NCBI GenBank assembly: GCA_030538255.1
Contig: JAUNUI010000006.1
Location: 62,001 to 126,000, forward strand
Direction of reading: 5' to 3'
DNA: 64,000 nucleotides
From: Pelistega sp.
GTDB lineage: Bacteria > Pseudomonadota > Gammaproteobacteria > Burkholderiales > Burkholderiaceae_B
The notes under the pieces were generated by a model that saw only the letters and a program-made list of their open reading frames with translations, ran no database searches and was not told the origin of the DNA. Positions 48,337-57,215 of the stretch are shown piece after piece. The translations under genes were made by a program, and so were the position numbers. Position 1 is the first letter of the stretch; each line of letters begins with the position of its first letter.

Positions 48337-48448
48337 AATATACTTCCGTAAATTGTTTATCTAAGCTAGTTTTCAGATTTAATTTAAGATAAAACCAAAT
48401 TTTGTTCAAGTGACAATCTAAAAGACTAGCTTACGTAGTTAAAACACT

Positions 48449-49624
48449 TCATGAAGCATTCCAAAAATCACCATCATGGAAGCCTGGCATAATTGGCTCG
48501 GGCCTGTTATTCCATAAGAGTTGGTCTTTCCAACGTTGTATCCATAAGGCTTCGAGTGCATTAGCTAATTTAGCATCATCTGCAATATTAGGATGATGAG
48601 GGATACGGTGTTTTATCTCTGAAATTGAAACTGACCAGACAGTTATGGGGCCATGCCCAGCTTCAAGTTCTTTTATGTATAAATTTCTTGCACGCTCTTG
48701 GTGATGAATTTTTTGATGACGCAACCAGCGAGCATAGAGAGCTGTATTGCTATTCCATTTACCAATATATCGAATAAGACCTTGATGGTCAGTTACTGCA
48801 TAGACTAAAGGCCCCCTGACTTCTTTCCAACGACGTTGATTAACAACATGATAATCAATAATTCTTTTGTACTGTTGGCGATAGTAGAAAGTCTCTTGTC
48901 TAGCGCAGACTAATTCAATCGTCTTTTCCATGCCTAGGGCAGAAGGTTGAACAAGTTGTTGTGTGACTTGTGGAGTGCTTAAGGGAGCTGAGGAATTTGA
49001 CTTAATAACACGCTGTTGTTGAGTGCCAAGATTTGGATGAGGCCATCTTGCTTGGGGCGTTACGGATTCAGAAATGCTCGCTCGGTCTTGAACTCTCGCT
49101 TGATTATTCCTATTCTCGAATAAAGTGGTATAAACCTTAGCTAGTAAATTAGCATCTTCAACAGCTGAGTGTTTGTTACGTGTGAAACCCAGTCCTGCTC
49201 TATGAATTAAATTATCTAATGCAACTTGCTCACCAGGAAAATAGTGTTTTGCAAGTTTTAGAGTACAAGTGATTGTAGCTATATCTCTTAAGCGCAAGTC
49301 ATAACCCGCCCGTGATAGCTCCGCATCAATAAAACTGCAATCAAATGAGGCATTATGAATGAGGCATTCAGAACCATTGATAAATGCTAGAAACTGTTCA
49401 GCAATCTCATGAAATTTAGGCTTTCCACGCAGGCTGTTTAATGAAATTCCATGCACTTGTTGTGCTCGTGGATCAATACTTCGTTCTGGATCTAAGTAAG
49501 TATGAAAATACTTGCCGCTTAATTGGCCATTAATCGTTTCAACTGCAGCGATTTCAATAATTCGATGTGCTGAAGGACCTAAACCACTTGTTTCGGTATC
49601 AAGAAATATTTGTCTAATATACAT
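48449..49624 (-). CDS. DnaQ-type 3'-5' exonuclease fused to a GIY-YIG-like nuclease domain
   Basis: Residues 1-170 form a DEDDh exonuclease: FLDTETSG with D9 and E11, HNASFDCSFID with D95, and HSAVEDANLLA with H152 and D157. A linker rich in Ser, Gln and Pro spans about 172-235. The C-terminal part has GPLVYAVTDHQGLIRYIGKW (271-290), matching the GIY-YIG pattern with Tyr275 and Y286-I287-G288. LYARWLRH follows with a possible catalytic Arg299, then Glu358 in ALEALWIQ and N372-N373 before Pro375. DnaQ-UvrC/Cho-like fusions are known in bacteria. The gene is alone on its strand. Repair or proofreading role is inferred; the second domain is a motif-level call. Confidence 0.8.
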   Translation of the reverse strand: MYIRQIFLDTETSGLGPSAHRIIEIAAVETINGQLSGKYFHTYLDPERSIDPRAQQVHGISLNSLRGKPKFHEIAEQFLAFINGSECLIHNASFDCSFIDAELSRAGYDLRLRDIATITCTLKLAKHYFPGEQVALDNLIHRAGLGFTRNKHSAVEDANLLAKVYTTLFENRNNQARVQDRASISESVTPQARWPHPNLGTQQQRVIKSNSSAPLSTPQVTQQLVQPSALGMEKTIELVCARQETFYYRQQYKRIIDYHVVNQRRWKEVRGPLVYAVTDHQGLIRYIGKWNSNTALYARWLRHQKIHHQERARNLYIKELEAGHGPITVWSVSISEIKHRIPHHPNIADDAKLANALEALWIQRWKDQLLWNNRPEPIMPGFHDGDFWNAS

Positions 49625-49953
49625 GGGCTGACTTATGAATTAAATGAATTAATAGAAAGACCTTTATTTGGATTGTCGCTTTATTATGCAGCTAATCGGT
49701 ATGTTAGTAAATTGTTTGAGCAATAAAGTGATTGATTAAAACATGCCTTAAGACTTAATGCTCGTGATTTACTCGACAAATTATCGATGTTTGAAAAATA
49801 GAGGATTATCTTGAGTTGCACCTTATACGTAAACTTAAGCCAGGGAATATTCCTTGTACAATATCTTGAGATGGCATAACTTGTTCAGGCTTTACAGCTG
49901 ACAATAAGATTTATGTAGAATCACGTCAATTTGCCAATTTATTGAGGGATGTA
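49625..49953. other. divergent promoter region, exonuclease and peptidase genes
   Basis: These 329 bases separate divergent genes. They are AT-rich, with no gene, terminator or repeat that I can support. GAGGG at 49944-49948 is the ribosome site of the peptidase gene. Confidence 0.4.
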
Positions 49954-50805
49954 ATGGCTCGTTTACTGAAAACTCTTTTATTCTTAGCTGGTCTTGGCTT
50001 AGGTCAATTGGCGCTAGCGAATCAATATATTATCGACCGCTTGCATAAGCCTGTGCCTGGTGGTGTGGCGGTTGTGCCCGTGGACTTAAGTCAAAGCGGG
50101 GAGTTGCCTCAGGTGTCTTATCAAGGTCATCGTGTGTTAGTGGTCAAAAGTGACAACGCGGCTTTAGCGATTGTCGGTATTCCTCTGAAGACCGCACGTG
50201 GTACGCAGCAGCTTGAAGTACGCAGTGGTGGCAAAAAGCAGCAAGTGTCTTTTGAAGTGACGAGCAAAAAATATAAAGAACAACATATTAAGCTTAGTAG
50301 TAATAAGCACGTGAATCCTTCACCCGAAAACCAAGCCCGCTTTAAACGTGAGCTAGATGAGCAGATGAATGCCTACAAGCAGTACCGTGATGCGACGCCC
50401 AGTAATGTAGTCTTAGATCGCCCTGTGGATGGTGGTCGTTATTCGAGTCCTTTCGGTTTGCGTCGCTTCTTTAATGGTGAAGAGCGTAACCCTCACTCAG
50501 GTTTAGATATTGCCGTACCTACAGGTACACCGATTAAGTCATCGGCTGATGGGGTGGTGACTATTGTGGGGGATTATTTCTTTAACGGCAAGACAGTTTT
50601 TGTCGATCATGGTCAAGGCATGATTTCTATGTACTGCCATATGAATGAGATTGATGTGGTGAAGGGGCAGACCGTTAAGCGTGGTCAAGTGGTGGGTAAA
50701 GTAGGCTCGACAGGTCGATCGACAGGACCACACTTGCACTGGAATGTGAGCTTGAATAATGTGCGCGTGGATCCAGCGATTTTTATTGGGGCTTTTGAGC
50801 CTTAA
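49954..50805 (+). CDS. M23-family metallopeptidase, periplasmic
   Basis: LytM/M23 peptidases cut peptidoglycan cross-links or act as activators of amidases. From ATG 49954 (GAGGG 5 bases before) the protein has 283 residues. It has a signal peptide (RLLKTLLFLAGLGLGQLALA), an N-terminal beta-rich domain, and the C-terminal LytM domain with SPFGLRRFF, HSGLDIAVPTGTP, YCHMNEI and STGRSTGPHLHWNVSLN. The zinc ligands H-x3-D and H-x-H are intact, so it should be active. An in-frame TTG at 49942 precedes the ribosome site and is not used. Confidence 0.9.
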   Translation: MARLLKTLLFLAGLGLGQLALANQYIIDRLHKPVPGGVAVVPVDLSQSGELPQVSYQGHRVLVVKSDNAALAIVGIPLKTARGTQQLEVRSGGKKQQVSFEVTSKKYKEQHIKLSSNKHVNPSPENQARFKRELDEQMNAYKQYRDATPSNVVLDRPVDGGRYSSPFGLRRFFNGEERNPHSGLDIAVPTGTPIKSSADGVVTIVGDYFFNGKTVFVDHGQGMISMYCHMNEIDVVKGQTVKRGQVVGKVGSTGRSTGPHLHWNVSLNNVRVDPAIFIGAFEP

Positions 50806-50871
50806 TGGTTGAGCCTTCATGTTTGAACCTTACCTTAACTCCGCTCTTTACCTCAGCTACCACGTACGAAC

Positions 50872-52146
50872 ATGCAACAATCTCAACGTAATCCATCACC
50901 TCAGACCTTTACCATACCTGCCGATGCGGTAAGTGTTGTTGATTACACCCGATATGCGCAAGAACGCATGCATCCCTTAGCTTGGGCGTATATGGCAGGG
51001 GCGGCCGGGGAAGAACAGACGCAAGCACTTAATGAGGCGGCTTTTGCTCGCTATCCATTACGTAGTCGGGTGTTGCGGAATACGGCGGGTGGACATTGTC
51101 GCTTAACGGTGTTCGGTCATGAATATGTCAGTCCTATTTTTTTAGCACCTGCGGCAGCCCATAAGCTCTGTCATCCAGATGGGGAACTGGCCACCGTGCT
51201 TGGAGCCACAGCAATAGGGTGTGGTGCAGTGATTAGTACGCAAGCAAGTGTGGATATGCAATTGTTGGTAGAGCAAGCCAAGCAAGGGAATAATCCACTT
51301 TGGTTTCAGCTTTATATTCAAGAAGATCCAGTCTATACGGATGCGCTGATTAAAAAGGCTGAGAGTGCTAGCTACCAGGCCTTGGTGATTACGGTCGATG
51401 CGCCTGTTAATGGTCTGCGCTATCGTGAACAGCGAATGGGCTTTAGCGTGCCTGATTTTGCTAAGCCCGTGAATCTGCATGATTTGCCACGGTCTTGCGC
51501 TAATAGGAGGACTGTGCAGGGTTCAGATAGCAGGGATGTCAAGCATCAGACGAGTGAGGACTCAGAGACTGGCATTGATGCTGCAGTTGCTAGGGACGAA
51601 GCCCTTACTGAAGGCTCATCTCAGACAAGTGAGGCAACTCATCTGCGTGCAGGTCAGGGAACGGTATTCGACAGCCCTATGGTGAGTAGCGCTTTGGGTT
51701 GGGATGAGTTGGAGCGAGTGATTAGTGCCACCTCTTTACCGGTGATTCTGAAAGGTATCCTACATCCTGATGATGCTATCGAAGGGCTTAAGCGTGGGGC
51801 GGCAGGAATTATGGTCTCTAACCATGGTGGCCGCGTGTTGGATGGCATGGTGTCATCGCTTGATTGTCTAGCCGAGGTGGCTCAGGCAGTGAAAGCCTAT
51901 AAGCCTGATGTACCTGTATTCTTTGATGGTGGGATTCGTAGTGGCTCAGATATTCTGAAAGCGTTAGCACTAGGCGCTGATGCGATTATGATTGCTCGAC
52001 CTTATCTGTATGGTTTGGCGGTGGGTGGCGCTTCGGGCGTAGCGCATATTCTGCACTTGTTGAAGACTGAACTGGAGATGGCGATGGTGCTATGCGGTTG
52101 TCGTACACTGGCGGATGTCGATAAGTCTTTAATTCACAGCCTCTGA
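50872..52146 (+). CDS. FMN-dependent alpha-hydroxy acid oxidase/dehydrogenase with an insertion
   Basis: The family (lactate dehydrogenase LldD, lactate or glycolate oxidase, mandelate dehydrogenase) oxidises 2-hydroxy acids with FMN. The 424-residue protein has the N-terminal YTRYAQERMHPLAWAYMAGAAGEEQT, PIFLAPAAAHKL, the VILKGI lysine, and the catalytic histidine in MVSNHGGRVLDG. FMN-phosphate segments FFDGGIRSGSDILKALALGADAIMIARPYLYGL follow. Between about residues 208 and 267 lies a hydrophilic Ser/Thr/Asp/Glu-rich insertion in the variable loop region, longer than usual. Substrate unknown; lactate-type is most likely. Confidence 0.87.
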   Translation: MQQSQRNPSPQTFTIPADAVSVVDYTRYAQERMHPLAWAYMAGAAGEEQTQALNEAAFARYPLRSRVLRNTAGGHCRLTVFGHEYVSPIFLAPAAAHKLCHPDGELATVLGATAIGCGAVISTQASVDMQLLVEQAKQGNNPLWFQLYIQEDPVYTDALIKKAESASYQALVITVDAPVNGLRYREQRMGFSVPDFAKPVNLHDLPRSCANRRTVQGSDSRDVKHQTSEDSETGIDAAVARDEALTEGSSQTSEATHLRAGQGTVFDSPMVSSALGWDELERVISATSLPVILKGILHPDDAIEGLKRGAAGIMVSNHGGRVLDGMVSSLDCLAEVAQAVKAYKPDVPVFFDGGIRSGSDILKALALGADAIMIARPYLYGLAVGGASGVAHILHLLKTELEMAMVLCGCRTLADVDKSLIHSL

Positions 52147-52355
52147 TTGCTTGGGGCATATAGTGCTCACTGCTATCTTCTTATCATTTCTTTATGGTTA
52201 ATGATGAGTCAATAAAATAGGTATTTATTTCCTTGGTAGAATCTGTAGAATACTAGTTATACGGTGCTTTATGCCTTAATTGAGACCCTAAAGTGATGAA
52301 TTATCAAGGGCTTGCATACTTTAAGCACCATTAACTTTTTCAAGGAAATACGATT

Positions 52356-53048
52356 ATGATGCAAGTACGTAAAGCGAATGAGCGTGGTTATGCCGAGCAT
52401 GGTGGTTGGTTAAAAAGCTTCCATACTTTTTCATTTGCCAATTATTTTGATCGCCACCATATGAACTTCTCACATTTGCGTGTGATTAATGAAGACTATA
52501 TCGCGCCTAGCCAAGGTTTTGGCACACACCCACACCGGGATATGGAAATTTTGACCTATGTACAGAATGGCCGTGTTGCTCACCGTGATAGCATGGGTAA
52601 TATTACCGAAATCCCTGCGGGTGAATTCCAAATTATGAGTGCGGGTACTGGTATTGCGCACTCTGAGATGAATCCAAGTAGCACAGAAACACTTCACTTA
52701 TTCCAAATTTGGATTATGCCGAATGTCGGTGGTGTTACGCCGCGCTATGACCAAGGTCACTTTGCAGATAAAGAGGGTGCGACGCTGATCCTTTCGCCGA
52801 ATGCGGATGAGGGTTCATTCAAAATCTATCAAGATATGAAATTATGGCGCTGGCAGTTGCCTGATGCAAAAAACCAAACCATTGAGATTAATCCACAACG
52901 TGGCTATTGGTTGCAATTAATCAAGGGTAGCATTACGGTGAACGGTCAGAAGTTAAGCGGCAGTGATGCCGTGGGTATCCGCGAAGAAGACAAACTTGAG
53001 GTTCAAACCGAAGGTGAGGTTGAATTCTTACTATTTGATTTAGAGTAA
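52356..53048 (+). CDS. pirin family protein (YhaK/quercetinase-like)
   Basis: This bicupin protein of 230 residues has SFHTFSFANYFDRHHMNFSHLRVINEDYI and the metal-binding segment GFGTHPHRDMEILTYV, with the His cluster and Glu typical of pirins. SAGTGIAHSEMNPS follows. Bacterial pirins can show quercetinase activity or act as redox sensors; the role here is unknown. AAGGA precedes the start; a second ATG one codon later is equally possible. Confidence 0.93.
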   Translation: MMQVRKANERGYAEHGGWLKSFHTFSFANYFDRHHMNFSHLRVINEDYIAPSQGFGTHPHRDMEILTYVQNGRVAHRDSMGNITEIPAGEFQIMSAGTGIAHSEMNPSSTETLHLFQIWIMPNVGGVTPRYDQGHFADKEGATLILSPNADEGSFKIYQDMKLWRWQLPDAKNQTIEINPQRGYWLQLIKGSITVNGQKLSGSDAVGIREEDKLEVQTEGEVEFLLFDLE

Positions 53049-53062
53049 GTTGTTTGCTGGTA

Positions 53063-53092
53063 AAAAGGACTCCTAAGAAGGGGTCCTTTTTT
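53063..53092 (+). terminator. intrinsic terminator after the pirin gene
   Basis: AAAAGGACTCC pairs with GGGGTCCTTTT (one G-U) and continues into a T-run. It lies between convergent genes and may serve both. Confidence 0.8.
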
Positions 53093-53129
53093 ATTTTAAT
53101 CAGTCAGTGGGACTATCGTAGTGCTCTTT

Positions 53130-54080
53130 TTAATTCTTAGATATTTCGGTTAATAAATTTGGGATTAAATCCACTGACGTGGGCTCGAAAAGTAATTGGT
53201 TGTCCTGGTGGGTTTGTACAATACTATCTTTTAAGCCTTGGATATACCAGGAGCTATCATTCTTGCGGTAGCTTAAGATAATCGGGGAATTTAATTTATC
53301 GTCTTCAAATTGCCTGTAATGAATATCCTGACGAATACGCGCCATCGTAGGGATGATGCATAAGCCTTCGGTCGCAGCGACTAAACCTAATGCGGTCTGT
53401 AAGCATGACACTTCCATGATGCTTTTGAGTTCAATGCGTCGATCATGCAAGGTATTGATAACATGGTCAGCAAAACTAGGTCTCGGCTGAGATGGGTAGA
53501 CGAGTAATTTTTCATTATTCAGTGCGCTTAAGGGTAATGGGGTGTCCGTTGAAGCAAGCGGGTGATCATTGCTCATTGCTACGGCCAAGCGCTCGCGGCG
53601 TACAATTTGTCGTACGATACTGGCATCGTACAGTTTAATACGTCCGAATCCGACATCTATTCGGCCAGTCTTTAAGGCTTCAATTTGCTGCATTGAGGTC
53701 ATTTCCTGAAACTGTAACTCAGTCTCAGGATAGGTTTTTTTCATATTCCGAATTAGCATGGGTAAGGCACCATACAAAACCGAAGGCACAAAGCCAACGG
53801 TGAGGCGGCGCTTATATTGCCCGGTGATACTCACGGTATTTTTTCGGATATCTTCCATTCGATTTAACAGCGGTACCATTTGCTCATAAAAAAGGCGTCC
53901 AGCCTCAGTCAACTGCATGGGTCTACTCTCTCGCTCAATTAAGGTCACGCCCAATGATGCTTCTAAGGCCTGAATTTGACGACTTAAAGGAGGCTGTGTG
54001 ATGTGTAAACGCTTCGCCGCTTCGGTAAAACTCATTGTCTCCGCTAAGGCTATAAAGTAGCGAATTTGCTTTAAATCCAT
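53130..54080 (-). CDS. LysR-family regulator of the benzoate/catechol genes (BenM/CatM/CatR type)
   Basis: The 316-residue protein has the LysR helix-turn-helix (MDLKQIRYFIALAETMSFTEAAKRLHITQPPLSRQIQALE) and a co-inducer domain of the BenM/CatM length. It is divergent from catA-benABCD, and two LysR-like boxes lie in the 202-base gap. By analogy with BenM and CatM, the inducer may be benzoate or cis,cis-muconate. The effector cannot be told from sequence, so I give no symbol. Confidence 0.9.
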   Translation of the reverse strand: MDLKQIRYFIALAETMSFTEAAKRLHITQPPLSRQIQALEASLGVTLIERESRPMQLTEAGRLFYEQMVPLLNRMEDIRKNTVSITGQYKRRLTVGFVPSVLYGALPMLIRNMKKTYPETELQFQEMTSMQQIEALKTGRIDVGFGRIKLYDASIVRQIVRRERLAVAMSNDHPLASTDTPLPLSALNNEKLLVYPSQPRPSFADHVINTLHDRRIELKSIMEVSCLQTALGLVAATEGLCIIPTMARIRQDIHYRQFEDDKLNSPIILSYRKNDSSWYIQGLKDSIVQTHQDNQLLFEPTSVDLIPNLLTEISKN

Positions 54081-54098
54081 AGACTTATGCTCCTTATT

Positions 54099-54118
54099 AT
54101 GGTTTAGGTAAAAACCAT
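54099..54118. promoter_or_regulatory. inverted repeat near the LysR gene start
   Basis: ATGGTTT and AAACCAT form a perfect inverted repeat with a six-base spacer, 19-38 bases upstream of the LysR gene's ATG. The position suggests an autoregulatory operator. Confidence 0.5.
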
Positions 54119-54174
54119 AGGTTTTTTTAGTTGGCTCTTCTTAGGCATTGATTATATTAGGTTTTTTTTGCATT

Positions 54175-54189
54175 ATACCGTTTCCGCAT
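54175..54189 (+). promoter_or_regulatory. LysR-type box ATAC-N7-GCAT upstream of catA
   Basis: ATAC-N7-GCAT, one base from the BenM/CatM consensus ATAC-N7-GTAT, with the T-N11-A core intact. It lies about 95 bases before the catA ATG and is a likely activator site for catA-ben transcription. Confidence 0.55.
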
Positions 54190-54282
54190 AGGGTTTGGAA
54201 AATAAAGTATTGGATAAAACATAGTCAAAAGTCTTTAATAGCATTGTCACAAAGATATTTCAATCTATTTAAGGAGATGATA

Positions 54283-55221
54283 ATGAGCATCAATTTGTTT
54301 GAAACCAAAAAAATCCAAGATTTCTTAAACCTACTAAGCGGCTTCCCATACGAAGGTGGTAATCCACGAGCTAAAGAAATCATTCACCGCATCGTCAGCG
54401 ATTTATTTAAAACTATTGACGACCTAAACATCACACCTAACGAATTCTGGTCTGCTGTTGCTTACATTAACCGTTTAGGGGCAGCGGGTGAAGCGGGTCT
54501 ATTGTCACCAGGTTTAGGCTTTGACCACTATTTAGACTTACGCTTAGACGCTGAAGATGAACGCTTAGGTATCACAGGTGGTACACAACGTACGATTGAA
54601 GGTCCTCTATACGTTTCAGGCGCGCCTGTTGTTGAAGGCTTTGCGCGTATGGACGAAGGCTTAGACCAGAAGGGTCATACCTTATTGGTAACAGGTACAG
54701 TATTTGATTCAGAAGGCAAACCACTTCCCGGTGCTAAAGTTGAAGTATGGCACGCGGATACACGCGGTTTCTACTCACACTTTGACCCAACCGGTGAGTT
54801 ACAAGCATTCTGTTTACGTCGTAGCATCATGACGGATGCTAACGGTCAGTACAAATACCGCACAATCGTTCCTGCCGGTTACGGTTGCCCTCCAGACAGC
54901 CCAACTCAAGAACTCTTGAACTTGTTAGGTCGTCACGGTAATCGCCCAGCACACATTCACTACTTCGTGAGTGCTGATAACCACCGTAAATTAACCACAC
55001 AGATCAATATCGATAACGACCCATACTTGAACGACGACTTTGCTTATGCAACTCGTGAAGGTCTAGTTCCAGCGATCACAGAAGTGAACGACACGGCGCG
55101 TAGCCAAGAAGCTGGCATCGAGGGTCCATTCGCTGAAATGACATTCGATATTCACTTAACACCATTAGTTAATGGTGAAGACAATCAATTGGTTGATCAA
55201 CGCATTCGTGCAATCGGCTAA
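54283..55221 (+). CDS. catA: catechol 1,2-dioxygenase
   Basis: CatA opens the catechol ring between the hydroxyls (intradiol) to cis,cis-muconate, using Fe(III). ATG 54283 follows AAGGAGATGATA and gives 312 residues; the open frame upstream to 54148 is the promoter region. The helical dimer linker is at the N-terminus. The iron-binding tyrosines and histidines appear as GFYSHFD, IVPAGYGCP and RPAHIHYFVS. It heads the ben genes and takes their product. Confidence 0.96.
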   Translation: MSINLFETKKIQDFLNLLSGFPYEGGNPRAKEIIHRIVSDLFKTIDDLNITPNEFWSAVAYINRLGAAGEAGLLSPGLGFDHYLDLRLDAEDERLGITGGTQRTIEGPLYVSGAPVVEGFARMDEGLDQKGHTLLVTGTVFDSEGKPLPGAKVEVWHADTRGFYSHFDPTGELQAFCLRRSIMTDANGQYKYRTIVPAGYGCPPDSPTQELLNLLGRHGNRPAHIHYFVSADNHRKLTTQINIDNDPYLNDDFAYATREGLVPAITEVNDTARSQEAGIEGPFAEMTFDIHLTPLVNGEDNQLVDQRIRAIG

Positions 55222-55322
55222 GACATTCGTTTTTAGTCAATATTATCTTTTGGTAGATCTAGGCTCGGCTAGTCATACGCTATGCCGAGTATCACTAAAC
55301 ATTTCAAATTTAAAGTCACGCC

Positions 55323-56708
55323 ATGAGTAAAATAAATAAAGTTGAACAAATTCTGAACACTGCGATGCAGGTTGATGAGGAGGCTGGTATCTACCGCTGT
55401 CGTCGCGACATTTTTACCAATCCAGATTTGTTTGAATTGGAGATGAAGCATATTTTTGAATCTGGTTGGGTTTACTTAGCCCACGAGAGTCAAATCCCGA
55501 ATGTGAATGACTTCTTTACTACCTATATTGGTCGTCAGCCGATCATTATTACGCGTTCGAAAGATGGTGAATTGAATGCCGTATTGAATGCCTGTGCTCA
55601 CCGCGGTGCTACTTTATGTCGCCGTAAGCGCGGTAATCGTAGCAGCTTTACCTGCCCGTTCCACGGCTGGTCATTTAGCAATAACGGTAAACTTTTGAAA
55701 GTCAAAGATGCCAAAACCACAGAATATCCCGTGTCATTCAACACGAATGGATCGCATGATTTAAAACGTGTGGCACGCTTTGAAAATTACCGTGGTTTCC
55801 TGTTCGGCAGCTTAAGTGCGGATGTGCCGAGCCTAGAAGATTACCTGGGTGAAACCAAATTCTTTATTGATCAAATTGTGGACCAAGCACCTGAAGGTCT
55901 TGAGGTTCTCACGGGCAACTCTACGTATATCTATGATGGTAACTGGAAACTCCAAATGGAAAACGGTGCTGATGGATATCACGTCAGTAGTGTGCACTGG
56001 AACTATTTAGCCACGATGGCGCGCCGTCATGACGAAGGCACGAAAGCGGTAGATGCTTCAGGCTGGAGTAAGAGTGTGAACGGTGTGTATGGCTTTGAAA
56101 ATGGCCATATCCTCTTGTGGACGAATACCCTAAACCCTGAAGTGCGTCCAATTTTCGACCAACGTGATGAGTTAGTTGCACGTGTAGGCGAAGTGCGTGC
56201 AGACAATATTATTAAGCAAACACGTAACTTAGGCCTATACCCTAATGTGTACTTAATGGACCAGTTCTCGACTCAGATTCGGGTTTGCCGTCCAATCAGT
56301 GTGAACCAGACTGAAGTGACGATTTACTGCTTTGCACCTAAGGGTGAAAGTGCTGAGAACCGTACGCTTCGTCTACGTCAGTATGAAGACTTCTTTAATG
56401 TCTCGGGTATGGGTACAGCTGATGACTTGGAAGAGTTCCGTGCTTGCCAAGAGGGGTATGCGGCTTCTGAAGATACCTGGAATGATCTAAGCCGTGGCGC
56501 GCCTTTATGGATTAAAGGTGCTGATAAGAACGCTCAAGAACTTGGTATTAAACCAGTCTTAAGTGGTGAGCGTAGCGAAGACGAAGGTCTATTTGTCTGC
56601 CAACATGAATACTGGTTAGACATTATGAAGAATGCGGTAGAGAAAGAAAAATCAGGTGTTGCTGCTGGTGCACAGCCTGCCTGCCAACACGAAAATGCAG
56701 AGGTATAA
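55323..56708 (+). CDS. benA: benzoate 1,2-dioxygenase, alpha subunit
   Basis: BenA is the catalytic large subunit that dihydroxylates benzoate. The 461-residue protein has the Rieske motif CAHRGATLC and CPFHGWSF (Cys-x-His and Cys-x2-His) and the mononuclear iron site in [18 protein letters not shown]. It may act on related benzoates such as toluate (XylX type); benzoate is favoured by the linked catA, benK and benE. BenB follows 4 bases later. Confidence 0.95.
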   Translation: MSKINKVEQILNTAMQVDEEAGIYRCRRDIFTNPDLFELEMKHIFESGWVYLAHESQIPNVNDFFTTYIGRQPIIITRSKDGELNAVLNACAHRGATLCRRKRGNRSSFTCPFHGWSFSNNGKLLKVKDAKTTEYPVSFNTNGSHDLKRVARFENYRGFLFGSLSADVPSLEDYLGETKFFIDQIVDQAPEGLEVLTGNSTYIYDGNWKLQMENGADGYHVSSVHWNYLATMARRHDEGTKAVDASGWSKSVNGVYGFENGHILLWTNTLNPEVRPIFDQRDELVARVGEVRADNIIKQTRNLGLYPNVYLMDQFSTQIRVCRPISVNQTEVTIYCFAPKGESAENRTLRLRQYEDFFNVSGMGTADDLEEFRACQEGYAASEDTWNDLSRGAPLWIKGADKNAQELGIKPVLSGERSEDEGLFVCQHEYWLDIMKNAVEKEKSGVAAGAQPACQHENAEV

Positions 56709-56712
56709 GCTA

Positions 56713-57195
56713 ATGGATTATCAGAAAATTTGTGCGTTTTTATATCGCGAAGCTCGTTTTTTAGATGATCGTGATTGGGATGACTGGGTAGAGTGCTACA
56801 CCGAGGATGTTGAGTACTGGATGCCTTGTTGGACCGATGATGATGAGTTGAGTAAAGATCCGCAGACTGAAGTCTCATTAATCTACTATCCCAACCGTCA
56901 TGGCTTAGAGGATCGTGTTTTCCGTATTAAAACAGAGCGTTCAAGTGCTTCTCTACCTGAGACACGCACGAATCATGCGGTCACCAATATTGAGGTGCTG
57001 GCAGAGCGTGACGATGAAGTGGATGTGCGTTATAACTTCCATACGCTTTGCCACCGTTACCGCAAGACCGATACGTATTTTGGCGTGATCTATGTCACCT
57101 TAAAGAAAGTGGGTGATGATCTAAAAATCAGTAAGAAGAAAATCGTTCTTAAGAACGACTATATTCGCCAAGTGATCGATATTTATCACATCTAA
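56713..57195 (+). CDS. benB: benzoate 1,2-dioxygenase, beta subunit
   Basis: The small structural subunit of the ring-hydroxylating dioxygenase. From ATG 56713 the protein has 160 residues and starts DYQKICAFLYREARFLDDRDWDDWVECYTEDVEYWMPCW, the family pattern (SnoaL-like fold). An in-frame upstream start at 56656 lies inside benA and adds unrelated residues. Confidence 0.95.
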   Translation: MDYQKICAFLYREARFLDDRDWDDWVECYTEDVEYWMPCWTDDDELSKDPQTEVSLIYYPNRHGLEDRVFRIKTERSSASLPETRTNHAVTNIEVLAERDDEVDVRYNFHTLCHRYRKTDTYFGVIYVTLKKVGDDLKISKKKIVLKNDYIRQVIDIYHI

Positions 57196-57215
57196 ATAAG
57201 GCGAAGGAGAAAAAG

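Noticed and set aside
54148-54282. N-terminal extension of catA
   Set aside because: The region holds the LysR box and promoter, and AAGGAG lies directly before ATG 54283, which matches the family start.
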